64,000 bases of DNA from NCBI RefSeq assembly GCF_000247815.1, contig NC_021676.1:6636943-6700942 (forward strand). Direction: 5' to 3'. The stretch comes from Ficedula albicollis. Its lineage: Eukaryota; Chordata; Aves; Passeriformes; Muscicapidae. The notes beneath the pieces were generated by a model, which did not search any database, had not been told where the DNA came from, and saw only the letters and a program-made list of their open reading frames with translations. This document shows positions 32,001 through 47,000 of this stretch, piece by piece (position 1 is the stretch's first letter; each line of letters starts with the position of its first letter). The translations under genes were made by a program, and so were the position numbers.

Positions 32001-35000
32001 TCCCAGCAGGTACCAGCTCACCCTCTCTCCCTGGTACATGGTCAGCCCAGGCAAGGTGGCATAGAGCCTGCCATTGATTGCTGTGCAGGGAATAACACAG
32101 AGGGGAAAAGGCTGTCAGTGACATTGAATGGGTGCTGCACCTCCTCAGAGGAAGGCAGCAAATTAGAAGCTACAAAGCTCATACAGCACCCAGTGTATCA
32201 GCAGTTAGTGTCCCCCACAGGACAGTCCCCCCAGCTCAGCTACATATCCACTCTGCTCACAGCCAGGACAAGTGACTTGCACTCAAGGCCATGGTGTAGC
32301 TCAAATAAATCTCAAAAACTACCTTTGCTGAAAACCTGCAGTCAGCCAGCCAGCAGAAGTGGTTGCTTCTAGAAGCCAAAATGCATAAAAATGGCATTTT
32401 CAGCCCAATGATGGAGAAACATGTATATACCTACACACACATAAATGTCTGAGAAATGTCCTTGATGACCATTGAAAAGGGGTAAATCCTGCCAGTGGGC
32501 AGCCCTGTGGTGCCGAGCCTCAAACTGGCCACATACATCACATGCCAACCACTTGTAAAATCCTACATGACAGGACTTTACCCCTCAAATAGCACAGCTG
32601 GAAGGAATCCTGCTGTGGCTGCACATGCAGGAAAGTAATCAAAACAGTGAGTGAGCTGACACACATGGAGACTTTTGTGCTCAGATGACAACAGAGGGAA
32701 TAAGATGGAAAGAAGCAGGATCTGAGGGTAGAGCACCAGGTTTTTACTCCCAGGTCTGCCCTGGGCACTTTGTGTAGCCTAAAACATGTATCCAACTTCA
32801 GCATGCTGGTTCTGCTAGCTGTTAATACTGGTAAACAATTACACCTTCATGGACATGTATTTGGAGAGTCCTTATCTCACCCATACAAAACCAGTAGTAA
32901 TGACAGTACACAAAATGCAACTCCTCAGTATTCTTATCTCCACAACTGTCAAGGGACCTGTTTTGCTGAGGGTTTCTTAGATATAATATGGAGAGAAACT
33001 AACTAAAATGTCACGCTAATTTAAACAAATGTGTTCAGCCTTCTATGGTAGAAATAACCTAAAACAACTGAGCCACATCTTGCAGCCACATAGCTCAAAC
33101 TTAATTTGAAGTCTAACATACTCTGATGGTCCCTGAGACAAACAATTAAATTTGTCTGACAAGTTAATTTTATGTTTGATTTCATTTCCTTTTCTGAGTC
33201 ACTCAGACACATCAAAGATTAACCTCTCTGGCCTGGATGTTGCTATTCCTCCTAACAGGAACAGCCACAATGATCAGCCTTCACTTCAGATCAAGGATTT
33301 GGGCTGCAGGTGTGCTGCAATATTGAGAACAGACAGTTTAATTTTGTTTGTGCCACTGATAATGAAAAAAGATGAGGACATTCACGACAGCCAGGCTCCC
33401 TACTTAGAGAGGCTGCAGAATCAACACCAACATTACCGTGCATTTTGTTGCTTTCCACAAATTTCTCATCCAGCAGGTTGATCTCCTCATGATTTCCCTT
33501 ACTGAAACGTTCCACATTCTCCTCCAAGTACCAGGACTGATTTTCATCAAAAACCAGGAAGAGCAGAGCAAACTCCCTCTTTACATCCTTCCTGGTGCCG
33601 CTGGACCGCAGGGCCCCTCTCCGGCAGACCTTCAGGGGCCCGATCAGCCCACTGTACATATCCTGATCAGAAGGAAGGAGAGCTCTGAGGCAAGGACCTT
33701 CTCACCCTCTTTTATGCACAGTTCTTTGCCTTTCAGCAATCATTTCCTATTCCCACATCACCCCACTCAAAACAACCAGTGCTGCTGTACAAGTATTCTT
33801 GTTGGAGAACGTCAGCCACTGAAGCACAGGAACAGAAACTGTATGTGCTCTTCTAAATGCAAATCCAAAAGTCATAAATATGGATGGTATCAAAGTTTTT
33901 TCCACTCAGTGACTGCAAAAACATCTGCAACTTGAGATAAAAGGCTATTATTTCTGGGTTGAATGCGATGGTTTATTACAGGATCCTCCAGGTTGTTGCC
34001 CTGTGAAATCAGCACTATGATACCTCTAGCAAAGATCAAATCTGCTTGCTTTATTCATGAGGTTTATTTTGTACAATTTCTGCCTTTTGTAGATTAGCCC
34101 TATGGCTCTCACCAGTAGAAACCATGATCAGCTGGGAGATTGCCTACAAATAACTGGAGGAAGGTTAGTAGCAAGGAGAGATGATGGAATTGTTTGATGA
34201 AGGTCTGTTAGGAAAAAATAAGGACAGACATCAGGACAAATTCAGATGATTTCCTCTCCAAGGAGAAGACTGGACATGTCACCAGATATTTTCCACCTCT
34301 TGGCTGGGCCAATCTCTAAATTGTACCCAACTCACATAGTTTTCTAAATGGGGTAAAAAATTGGTCTAATTAGGCTTTTCTGGTTATAACTTTATTTTAC
34401 CTTTACTGGGTCCACTGCAGAGTAGTAGATCCAAGGAACACAGGCTGAATCATTTGGCCCTGGACCAGATCTCTCAGGAACTTCCCACCGGTATGTCACA
34501 ATGTCACCTGAGGGACAGACAGCACCGTACATCAGGTGACACCCCCTCACTAAACAGCAGCAAAACTAAATGAAGAAAGAAAATCCTGTCTCCAAAGCCC
34601 AATTTCAATTCTGTATTTGCCAGATATTGCACCTGCCTTCCCCAAACACGAAGCAGGGAGCAAGCTCCCCTCTCAGAGCAAGACAGAGGGGTCACAGGAT
34701 GCACACACTGTCTGCACAACAAACCTGCACAATGCAGGTTTATCTGCTGCTTTCAAGACTGGACCTGACCATGGAAATGACCATGGAAGCTCATTCAGAT
34801 GGAGCTTAAGACCATCCTTCTTCTCTTCGAAGTGAATTTATGATGCTGATAAATACTGGGGTTTAAAATCACCCTTCTTTCGAATTAGCAGACCATTTCA
34901 CAAAGATAGGATCTGGCTGACAGCCTGACTGTGGCTTGGACCATCTGGGCGAGTTGGAGAAGACCAAAAATTAAATACACAGGCATCTGGATCATGAGAC

Positions 35001-38000
35001 AAAGTGAGCATTTCAATCAGAGCCCAGCAAGCAACAGTGAGTTTCTCCTATTTCATACTATTTTCAGACTATTGTGCTCAAGCAGCCCAAAGAAGAGGCT
35101 CCCCCAGCCCCAGACTAGCTGAGCCGTCACCTGCCATCACCTTTCCCTTCCCACAGAGACCATACTCAGTGTTGGGGGGATAAGGCTGCACACAGAAGAA
35201 TGTCCTACACATGTCCCAGACAGCTCCCATCCCCACACAAATGGTATCACTAAAACTGTGCTGCACCTGAAAGACCAGTTACTGTCCAGTTCCAGCACTC
35301 CACTGTAACAAAACCACGGCATCTGAGGCTGCTTAAGGAAACCAGTCTGGCTCTGGGATAAAATCAGCTGTGAACCACACAGGAGTGCAGCTAGAGACAG
35401 ACCTACCAGGGTTTGCCACCTGGGGATGTCCAGCCTGCTGCTCCAGCACCCCGTGTGCATGGACAGAGTAGGGTCGCGAGGCGTTGTTCTTGAACACGAT
35501 GTTGAGAATCTCGCCCACTTCCGCCCACAGAAAAGGGCCTTGAGACAGGAAGAGTGTACTCTGAGACCAGCAAAATCCATCAGCACGTGTCCTGGCATAT
35601 TCCCACCCCTCTCTCAATATCTTCTCCCCAAAAATAGTACCTTATAATATTTATGATGTTTCCCTTCCTCTTCTCTACCTCCCAAAAAGAGAACTGGATG
35701 TCAGTCCCAATTCAAATATTAGGAAACTGGACTGATTTTCACAATGAGGACAATGAAGGTGGTCACACATCTTAACTGGGCCCAGCACAGCTAAGGCTTG
35801 ATTTCTGAATACTGTTATACTAAAGTCACGTGTTGATCACCCCTTGCTATTAGTTTCAAAAAACGTGGTAATATTCTACTGAGCCTGTCACAAATCAGAG
35901 CTGCAGCCTATTTTGAGTGGTAGATGCTGCCTCAGCCTGGCTGCCCTGACACCACACTCAGTCTTGGGTTCCTAACACGTAGTTCTGACTCCACAGACCT
36001 CCACTAGTCAGTGCAAAATGCTTCTCCACTTCCCAAGGCTTTTGCCCCAGAAGCATTTCTCACAGATACAGATTTTCCCCTCTATTTCTCAGACCCCCCC
36101 TCCAGAAGTCAGTGGTTGTTTTAGTGCCACAGTCAGAAAAATGCAGCTGTGAAACTTGCTTTGCCCAAGCCATGACAGAACACTGGTGCAAAGGCAAGTG
36201 GAAAAGCCCAGGGCTTCCTACAGGACTCTTCCAACTGCTATCTCCAGGGTGGCAGATGTGAGTAGGAGACAGTCTCAATTCCTCTGCACTTACATACACA
36301 GCAGATGCCTAAATATCCAGTGAGCCTTCAGATTACAGCTGTGAGCCACTGCAGCTTTAGAGCCCCAGTCCCACTGCTGAGTGAGAGGAAGGTGAACCCT
36401 CTGCACACATCCTTACCCAATATCCCTAGGTGTTCATCACGACTCATCCTGGCCTTAGGGGTTTGGAAAGTGCCATCTGTGTACTCCCTGTAAATGGCTT
36501 TCTTGTACCTGGAGCCGAGCAGTCCGTTCTCGTTGCTCAGAAACACGTCAGCATAGCTGAGAAATGCAGAACAACTGCTGAGATAACCAAAACCTCACGG
36601 GGAACAAACAACTAACTTGTGTCAGGGGGCTCACAACCTGAAGGGGCTCCCAGAGCCAGCTTGGGCTGCAAAGGAGAGCACGATGACATGGAGTGCAGCG
36701 CTCCCATAGCAGCACCACCAGCACAGGCACCAGGTCACAGGGTGGCCAAGACACCCAACAGGCCCCACCAGGGTGTGCTGGGACACTGCCAGGCCTCCCC
36801 AGAAGGTGGCTCTACCTGTGTGCAGAGTGGTTGTGGCGCTCCCTCTCCCAGCTGCGGTCGGGCGCGTAGTCCCACAGCAGCTCCTCGGCCGCGATGTAGA
36901 ACGTCCGCACGCCCGCGTAGCGCCGGGCAGAGGCGCTGCCCGCCCTCCCACACCTGGAAACCTTGTACTGCTGCCTCATCCCAGACTGGTAGTGGTTGCT
37001 CGTCTGGCAGTAGATCTCAAAAGTCCCTGAGGGAGGCAGGATGAACAAGGAAATCAGTGGCTTTTGAAGATTGCAGGAAACAGCTGCTTCCCCAGTGTCA
37101 GTATGTGCTTGGTCTATCTCTGTGGTGCTTAGGGGGCTTGGCAGCCACAGGCCAAAGTTAAAGAGCCACAGGAGAAACCAAGCAGGAATGGCACAACAAA
37201 GCCCTACACATAAATCGTCTCAGGAAGCCTTCTTACACAATAAGCACCAGTAGCACAGCTCACCCTGTAAGAGTTCACACCATGCTAGAGAATCTGCCAC
37301 AGGAGCAAACACCACAGTGGAAGACTCTTCCATCTGCCCAGTCAGCTGTGCAGGCACTCACCACTGTGATCAGGCTGCATGAAAGCAGTGGCAAATGTGT
37401 GGGGGAACAGACTGGCTGAATCTCTCCGCATGCCGTTCATCTCCATGGTGTTTCCCTGAAACACAGCTCCGTGCACGTCCGCTTCGCTGCCCAAGCCCAG
37501 GAGGTGCCAGGACACTCTGTCTCCTTCACACACATCCAGCCCAGGCAAGTTACCAAACATAAATCCATTGATGGCTGGAAAGGAGAAAGCAATTAACTCT
37601 CTGCAGGCGGGTGTCAGCCAGGAGATTTTGAGCACACACTTTGTAGGACAGGCATGCCAGTCAGAAGGGTAACTTGATTGTAATTCACCCCTGAATACAC
37701 TGAGAACGCACTTCTCCAGACAGCTGTGCTGCTTGTCCATGTCTCACCTGGTGCCTCCAGCCTGGCTTGATTCCAGCCCTTCACAGCCCACACAGCCCTT
37801 CCAGCCCCCAGCTCAGCCTTTAGGAGAACACCAGCCTGGGCTTTGCAGGCTCATCCCCACTGTCATAGAGCAGCATCCAACCATACCGTGCATCCTGTTG
37901 GATTCCTCAAAGCCATCATCCTTATTCACAGAAGTCTCTTCCATCCTCAAGTAGTACTTTATGTTGGCATTTAAATACCAGCTGAGGTTCTCATCAAACA

Positions 38001-41000
38001 CATTGAAGAGAAGAAAAAACTCTTTGTCGATCCCTTTCTAGAATTACAATGATGGCTGTTAGCTTTTAAAACACAACAATTAACTATCCTTAGAGTTAAA
38101 CCTGTTTTGCTTGGCTCTTGTATTCCCCTTTATTTTAAAACACAGCTCATTGAGGGACAGGACTCCATCCCTTTACTCATGTTGAACATTCCTCTTTTAT
38201 TTCACAAAAGGCACCACTAGGCCCAGAGTGGAGATTTTATAATTAACCTAAATCCTTGAGAGTGTTAATTCTCCTAAGAAATGCACTCCAAAGCATGGTG
38301 CTCCCCCACTAAAAGAACATTGTGATGGTGTCCAGACTCTCTCACTGGTGTCACTGTCCCCAGCAGCACACAGGCAGCCAGCCTGCTGAGAAGGTGAGCA
38401 ATTCTCAGGCTGCAGCACACAGGTACATAGTGGCCATACCTTCCACAATTAAGTATTCATTAAAGGTTTGCCTGAGATTGTGGAGCTGGAATTGCCACCC
38501 CAGGTGATTTTTCCCTGTCTTCTATTTACAAAGGTCTGTCTCTTTTGCTTACACCCTTTCAATACCTGTCCATGTTTATCATTATCACAGCTTCTTCACC
38601 TTGAGGGCTGTATGTATTCCCAATCCTCTTTGCTCAGCAAATCCACATTTTCACCCAGGGTAGCAGGTTGATTTCTTCTGCACTCCTGATTTAGTCACAG
38701 GTGCCCCCACTGAATGTGAGCTCCCCCAGAAAGGCTCTGAGGACAGCAATCCCCAGATCTGTCATCACTCCCTGAGCTATGCTGCAGGACAGCAGTGGGG
38801 GTTGGATTTGCCATCTGCTGTCTTTCACCTCTTTCTTTTACCACTCCAGCAACCTCAAGTTACTGTTTTCATTAGATTTACTGCCAGGAATAGACTAATC
38901 CTGAGTGAAATTTCAAGAAGAAGTTCTGGCTGCCCTTCTGGTTTCATCTCTCCATCAAAAGTACAAGACTGACATATATTTTCACATGTTTTTTTAGCCA
39001 GCTTTGCTTGAAAATTAACTTCTCTGGCAGAATAAATGAGGCTCACCAAAACCTCAAAGCATTGTTATCACCCAAGTAGAACACCTGTAAGCAAAAATGT
39101 CTTTTCAGTGTTTCTGGGACTGCAAGGACTACTCCACATGCCTTTCTGATAGCAACCTGCTACACAAGCCTCAGGACAAGAGTTCCCAATGAGGTACCTT
39201 TTCCAAGGTACAGTTGTTCAGCCAAGTTTGTCTGTGAATTAAAAGCAGAGATCAGGAACTATTTTGAGAGCAGCTCTTGTGCCCAGAACACTAATGGCCT
39301 TTCCAGGCAAGACCTGGGCACCAGCTGTACCAGCATTAACAATAAGGCTTTGATTTGACTCTCCTGGACTTAACACTAAATCACATTTTTTAAATATACT
39401 CCCTAATGTTTTGCTGATGCTTCCTTTCTCTACATGAAAACAAAAACCTGATAGGAACAGGGCAGGAAAACCCCTTTACCTGCTTGTTGTTGTCATCCAA
39501 AGTACCTGACTTGCAGATGAGCAGAGGCCCCACTAAGCCTGAGCTGGAGTCTTTGACAGGATTCACAGCTGAGCTGTACATCCAGGTGAGGCAGGGAGGG
39601 TCGCTGGGTGTGGGCCCCACGTGCTTTGGCACAGTCCAGCGGTATGTGAAGTTGTGCAGTGGTGCCACAGCAACCCCACTCTGGGACAGGCCTTTAAAAC
39701 AGGGATTACAGGGTTATTCCCAAGTCCCTGCACAAACTCAGTTACACCCTCTCACCAGCTGCTTTCAGAGCAGGCTTTATTTCACTCGTGTCAACCAAAC
39801 ACCCAGCATCTCTGAAGGGTGATGGGGGTGTACTCAAGAAAAGGGATCCACCAACCATCATGGTACCACATCCCTTCTGATTCCTTCCCATAGGACACTC
39901 CATGTGGCTGGATGCTGAAGGGCCAGGAGGCTTTGTTAAAAAATGTCACCAGGATGGTGTCTCCAACTTCAGCTTTGATCACTGGACCTAGAATACAACA
40001 GAGAGAGCATGTCAGCTCTAAGAGCATTTCCCCAGGCAAACCAAAGCAGACAGGGCACTTTCCTCCAAGCTTCAGGGCCAAAGATGAGTGGCAGCAGATG
40101 GTCTTGTTGCTGCTGAAGGGAGCTCAGCAGGAGCAGGGGATTGTCTGAAAGCTGTTTGGATCCACAGGAGAACTCAGAGAGGCAACACGCCTTCACACAG
40201 GGAAGTAACACAACAGCCAGATGTGCTGGGATATCCTCAGGATAGCCCATGTCTCTCCCCCACCTATGTAAGGCCCCCTCAGCCACTCAAAACAGAGTGG
40301 TGAGACGTGAGGTGTGAGCTGTTCCAAGCCCACCAGAGTCTGTAACCCCATGACCCAGCCATCCAGAGAGAAGCTATGAGCCCTTACCATGCCTGTCCCT
40401 GAGCACTCATTCAGGAGAGAAAGCTCTCTGAGAACATGGGGCTTGCAGCATGCTTTGAAGGGGCTCAGTCAAAAACATATAACCAGGAGCTATAGCTGTG
40501 ACCTGTTTAGCTCTAGTCACATGTACTATGCTGTGTTCGTCAGCTCTTTCCTCTAGAACACCTTCAGAATGACCCCTGAAGTGATTCTGTCCATTCTACC
40601 ACCCTGCACGTTGGCCTGTTCCCTTTGCTCTCAGATGTTACTGTTGTGAAGGTCCTCTTGTTTCCTTTCCTGCCCCTCAAAATGAGCAGGCAGGTACAGC
40701 CACCCAGCACTCTCAGCCATCAGCATCTTTCTCACAGACACTGACAGAGGATTTGTGTTCCTGGATGATTCTCACCAAGTATTCCAAGGTGTTTCTCTTC
40801 TGCTGATTGCTGCTTTTCCTCACGGAAGCTCTCATCAGTATATTCCACATACTTTGCCTTCCAATAGACACCCCCGATTCGGTCGAGGCTACGCTTGAAA
40901 TACTGCTCAGCAGGACTAAATGCAAAAAACAAATGTCAGGTCATGTCATAGAAAAATCAGCCCTGTTCCCCTGCTCCCACTGGCAAGGCCATCAGCATCT

Positions 41001-44000
41001 CCAAAGCAAGAAGTATTTCAGACAAGGACAGCACATCTAGTTTGATTCTGCAAAGCTTTTTGCCCTTGCAGACTTACAGGTGTTCAGGGAGCACCTGTAG
41101 CACACAGCCCTCTGCCAGGTGAACCTGCCAGGTGTGACCAGCATCACTACACAGGATGTGTGAAGGAATGAACAAAACTGCAGTGCAGTCAGTGGGAAGG
41201 CAGTGGGAAGGCTAGAACTCCTCTTCAGAAGCTGGGGACAGCCCCAGTCACAACTAAAATAAACAGCTGTAAAGGTATTTACTTCCTCCACTACCACCCT
41301 CACCAAATACAAGTAACAAGCCTTGGAGGAGAGGCAGTGCAGTTACAAGGCCAGCTCACAGGTCTAAGGTCTGCAAGGCTTGCTGCATGGCATTGAGTAA
41401 ATAATTAACCACTCTACATTTCCTCTTCTCCATCTGAATAAGGTATATCCTCTCCAACAGATTACTAGGGAAGGGAAGTAATCTCTGTGGGAGGAGAAGA
41501 ATCTCCTTCAGTTAGCCGAAGACTGAATGGGAAGTCTCTCAACTGCTATGTCAGTCACCTGACCATGGGATGGAGGGCTGCCATCCAAGTCCTTGTATCT
41601 GATTTCCTAGAAATTGCTTCCTGCAGCAACACCAGCCTGAGGCCCATCTGCAGGCCAGCTCTGCCACCCTGTGTCTGCTGCACCAGGGGCTTTTTGAATC
41701 ATTTCTCAAATAGATCAGTCTGTTCCTAGGTTGGGCACAGCAAGCAGAAACGAAGTCCAGAGACAAATGTGGCAGCTCTGCTGGAAGTTCTGCTGCTTGT
41801 GGGTACAGCTGTGCCACACAGCACTCTCATGGCAAGGCCCCAAGGTACCTGTACTGCTCTCAGCGCAGTCCAGCTGCAGGAGATGGGGTGATCAGCCTCC
41901 CCAGGAAATGTACCCCACGTGAGCAGCAGGCACGTATTTTGAAAAGAAAGACATTCCACATTTTCCTGAGCAGCATTCCTGTTGCAAGGCAGACTCCCCA
42001 GACGCTGCCCAAGCGCAGCAGCTCTCACTCACCCGCCCGTGTGGCTGAGCTGCCGCCCAGTGAGGCGGTCGAGCGCCGAGGGCGCGTAGTCCCACTGCAC
42101 GTCCTTGGCAGCTATGAAGTATTTCCGAACTCTCCCTTCCAGGCTGGGGGCCGCAGCTTGCCGAGAGCAGGGCCGGACTTCATAGAGTGCCCCCATCCCA
42201 GCTGGCCAAGACATGAACACGGACATCACTTACCCCTCCAGCCAGCCTAATGGGCAGTCCCACCTTCCCTCTGCTGTCCCAGAAGGCACAGGGACGGGAG
42301 AAGGCAAGTGACTCCGCAGCAAGGAGTTTTGTGTCAGTGAGCAGAACATCCAATCTTAGATACTGGATGCTATGGAAGTATGGACAGAGTGACCAGAGTC
42401 TTCTGCTCTGTTCCTCAGATCTATCATGCAAGTGCCTCTTACAGGGACCAGAGCTCTTAAGGCACTGCCTCATCTCAGCTTTCAGCTTACCAAACATCAT
42501 GGTACAAATCAGCCCCACCTGACAAAGCTGCCTGCACATCAGGAACCAGCCCACTCCAATTTTTACAAGACAAGGCACCACATCTGGGGACATTTTTCAC
42601 GCCCAAGGCACTGTTCCCTACCACGCTGTACATCATGTACATCAAAAACAGAGGACACAGAGTCCAGGACCTATTCCACCCTCTGCCTTACCTTGTATGT
42701 GATCATTGACCTGGCAGCTCAGCAGCCATCTCCCAGGGTTCCTGGGGATCATATCTGCTGTAACAAAAGTGGCTGGGAAGAGGCTGGCCACATCTGTCCT
42801 GTGGCCCCGGATTTTGAGCGTCTCTCCATGGAAGTAGGCTGTGTGAACATCAATTTCATTGCCCATCCCGAAGAGGTACCACGCAACAGAATCCCCAGCA
42901 CACATCTTCAGCTCAGGGAGGTTGCCAAACGCATAACCATTAATAGCTGCAAAACCAAGCAAGCCAAAATTAGAGAGCAGAAAAGGGGCCTTCAGCAGGT
43001 GACAGCACAGACACAATAGGAGCATGGACCTAACCAGAACTCCTTCTCCTCTTCTTCTTTGGAGAGCCCAGCTCCACAGCCCATTACTAAAACAAAGGGT
43101 GTAAAAGCTCACTCAAGCCAAAGATAAAACCAAACCAATACTTTCATTTTCTGGAATCATTGCCCTGTCCCTGAGATAGTGTTTGCTGAGCACATGATCT
43201 CAGAGCAGATCCTGGAGCACTGACACTCCTGAGTGTCTCAGCAGACACAGTGGCTTCACAGAGGTGACACTGACCATGCATTTTGTTGCTTTCCTGAAAT
43301 TCCTCATCTTCTTTGTCTACAGAGCCAGGATCTGTGCAGAATGATGCAATGTTGTCATCCAGATACCAGCTTAGGTTCTCATCCACCACACTGAACATCA
43401 GAAAGAAATCAACATCCACATCCCAGCGTCTTTGAGAGCTGCCAGTCAGCGTTCCTGAGGTGAGAGAGGAATGAATGCAGAAAATCACTCATTCAGAAAA
43501 TCATACATCAGGCAAGAGATCAGAACTGCAGTAGCAGAGTAAGTCTTGTCACATGAGTTGGAGACAGATGCTTTCCCACCATGTTCACTGCTCACCACAG
43601 AGCAGAGAGCTGACCCTTTTCCAATATACCCCTGAGCTCACCCTTTTCCAAGATACCCCTGCCCATACAGTTCTCTCTTGCAAGCAGCTCTGCCACTGCA
43701 GGCCTCAACTACAACACCTTCAGTCTTCTCACTCCTGCTGAAACCAACCACCATGTTTTTCATACACAAACTAGATCTTGGACAAGAGTCTTGCTTTTAA
43801 CATGGATACAAGCAGTTCTCTTGGATCAAGAGGCCTGCAAGCTCACCTGCCCAACCACTAAGGGTTAATGACAATGCAATGACCAGAATCCAGCTAGAAC
43901 CCAGGTGCTGCCCTCTCCAACCAAGCTGCATTTCCCCCTGAAGTTGCACAACAGAGGATCTTCACTTCCTATCCTTATTCATGTCACCACAAGACCTTTA

Positions 44001-47000
44001 CACCGCAGGCCTCAGCTGCTTTCTCTTGGTGTTTTTACCCGTTTTACATGTAAGCAAAGGCCCAATTAATCCAGATGCAATGTCCCTTGGTGCATCAATA
44101 TGAGAGTGGTAGATCCAGGTCAAGCAGTTTGGGTCATCATCAGTTGGACTGTGATCTTCAGGGACAGTCCAAGTATAGGTGTAATTCTTCCCTGGGAAAA
44201 CAGCATCATCCTTCTTCTGATCCTGGGGGGACATATCAGGATACAGGGATCCTAGAACAATTGAGCAATCACAACATCCATTCAAGTAGAGCCAAGATGC
44301 CCACACATGTAACCTTATACTGAGCTGAGAGTCACCATCCCAAGGCTGAAATAATGTTTAATCATCACTTCCTCAAAGAGGCACTGAGGCACAGAGCCAC
44401 TGTAAGGCAACTTGCCCAGTAAACAGGTCAGCACAGAGTCAGCAAGATTATTTCCATTCTGCTTAGTGCTGCTTTGCCTTCAATTCTGCACTGTGCCCTC
44501 ACAGTCAGTCTCTTTACAACCTCTAGAGTTGGTCAGTGTTTTGGAGGTTCTAAAATCAAGAAACCCAGGCCCAGGTCAGGACTGCAGCCCCATGACCCTG
44601 CTAACCCAACACCTGGTGTCTTCACCAAACACCCAAATGCAGTTGCTTTCCAGCTGGGCCTTTATGGACAGCTCTCCCCCATACACACTCCTAAGCTCCC
44701 AACGAGAAAAATCTTTCTCCATGATGGCAGTAGCTCATTTACCTTCAGAGTCCTTTTCGTAGAAAACACCATGAGGATGGATTGTATACGGTCGAGTAGC
44801 AAAATTTTTTAGGTGTACTTGAATGGTGTCCCCCACTTCTGCTCGGATGATGGGCCCAAGGAACCCCAGCCAGACAGGTTTGGGAATCTCAGTGGTGTAC
44901 GTGGAGTCCGTGTACTGCTTATAGACAGATTTCTTGTATGTGCTTCCCACCCTGTCTTTCCCAGACTGCAGGAATGCTGAGGCCTGGCTGTTGAATTCAA
45001 AGGGAAAGGCACTGTGAGTCATCATTATACACAACAGCTGGTCAATACTGCAGCAGAGTGATGGTGACACTCCACTTTCCGGGGTACAGCCAAAAGCTTT
45101 GGCATTAGAAGACCCTGGGATGCTTTAAGCCATCCATTTATAGCCACAGTCTCAACCCCAGCTCTTCACCAACAGACAAAGTGCACCCTGAGCTGTGCCC
45201 TGCAAATAAGAAATGGGAAGGATGGTGCTTCCCAGACAATCCCATGTGGGTGTTGCAGGGAGAACCTTTCTCATGCCTCTTTCAGCCTTCACTGGGCTCT
45301 TTAAACTCTCTTTGATTCCTTTGTGGCATTTCCAGCTAAACCACAAGGCAGACAGAGTGGAGTCCTGAGCTCTCTGGCCAAAATTTGAAGTCTGAAAGAT
45401 GATTTTCTACTTAACAGTTTCCAAATTCCTTCCAGAGTGGTAGGTAAGTCAGGCAGGTACATACCCAGCACGTAACCAGCTTCCCGAGTTAAAACCTCAT
45501 AGTGGTACTAAAGTTTAACTCACAAGCATATTTGCTCTTTATGGGTAATTCTTAATAGATAAGAGATGAATCACAGTCCAGGTATTAGTGGAACCAGCCT
45601 AAAAGAGAGCCAAGGTCACTCCCCTCACTTCCCCCTTCAGACTGATCACCCACAGCAGCACAGCAGCCCTGGAAGGGAGGTAAATTCTAATGCACACCTC
45701 AGAGAATGAACAGTGGAGACCCAAACATTGAGCATTGGCCTCATCATTCAAAAACAGGCAGGGTTTGGCTCTACAAGCTATGCAACCCAGAGTTCAGCAC
45801 TTTGCCAAGTCATCCCTGCAGCCATTATCAGCAAAGAGCTTTAGATAATTCACACTCGGTTTTACAGATGTGCCTCTTTTTCCCCACACAGTCCATTTCT
45901 TCCCAACAAAAAGTGTCCTTGAAATAATTTGCTACCTCTATCAATCATATCAACATCTCATCCCTTTCTAATTGCCAGAGGTTTCATTTCTGCAATCATT
46001 GTACAAATAGGTCCCATTAAGTTGTTTATTGTTTACAGTGACAACAGTTTTTAAATTGCTTTTAAGTTTAGTGGCCCTGAATTTTATTTCCTTCTCTTCA
46101 TGTATTATGAGAGAAACCAAACAAAATTCACTCCATCCATTATCACTTCAGGAGTCAGTAGTAACATCTTTATTAACCCTGAATTTTGAGGTGTTTGCTG
46201 TGGACGTATTTGTATCTACTCAGCATCTCCAGAGAACAGACACTTTTCCATACTAAATTGACAGACCTTGATGTTTCTGTGCACCCTTCCTGTTCTTGCT
46301 TCTGAAGGTGGTGTCTGAACCTGAGTGTTAGTTATCATGGAGGGGTAAAGAACTGAGAGCAGGCCAAATAATTTGCTATTTGCCACAGAAAATGAGGACA
46401 AGGAAAAAAAAAGCACAAAAGTCTTTACAATTCTATGGAAACCTTTAAAAAAACAAAACAAACCACACACAAAAAAAAAACTTTGACCAAAGAAAAAGTC
46501 TTAATGTTTTGAAAGCTAAACCCAAAACACTGTTTGTGTAGTAACTCAAACCAATTATTGCAGTTTCCAGATTTAGTTTTGAAAGAAAAACAAAAATGTT
46601 TTCCAAACAGCTCCTAAAATCTCATGCAGGAAGTCCCATTAACTCTAAGGCTTGAAATTCCACTGAAACAAAAACAAGCTGGCTCTGTGAAGTCATTTAC
46701 ACAAAAAGTCATCATGCTTCAGGATAAACAAGCCGATCACCAGCTGGAACTAAGCAAAATGAAACTCCAGGGTAGAGCATTGCAAAATCTGGGTGATTTT
46801 AGAACAATGTGTTCTGTATCTGCTCTGTTTTCTGTTCCGGGTTTGTTTTCCATGCACTTCTCTCCAGTGTACGGGCTCTGGACTCTCCAGACCATCCCTT
46901 TTCCCACTGACACAGGTTTTACCACAGGAGCATAAAACAAGTTAAACATTAAGCTCATAAAGATCAGAATCTACAGGAGTGTGTCTCTTGCTTGCTCAGA

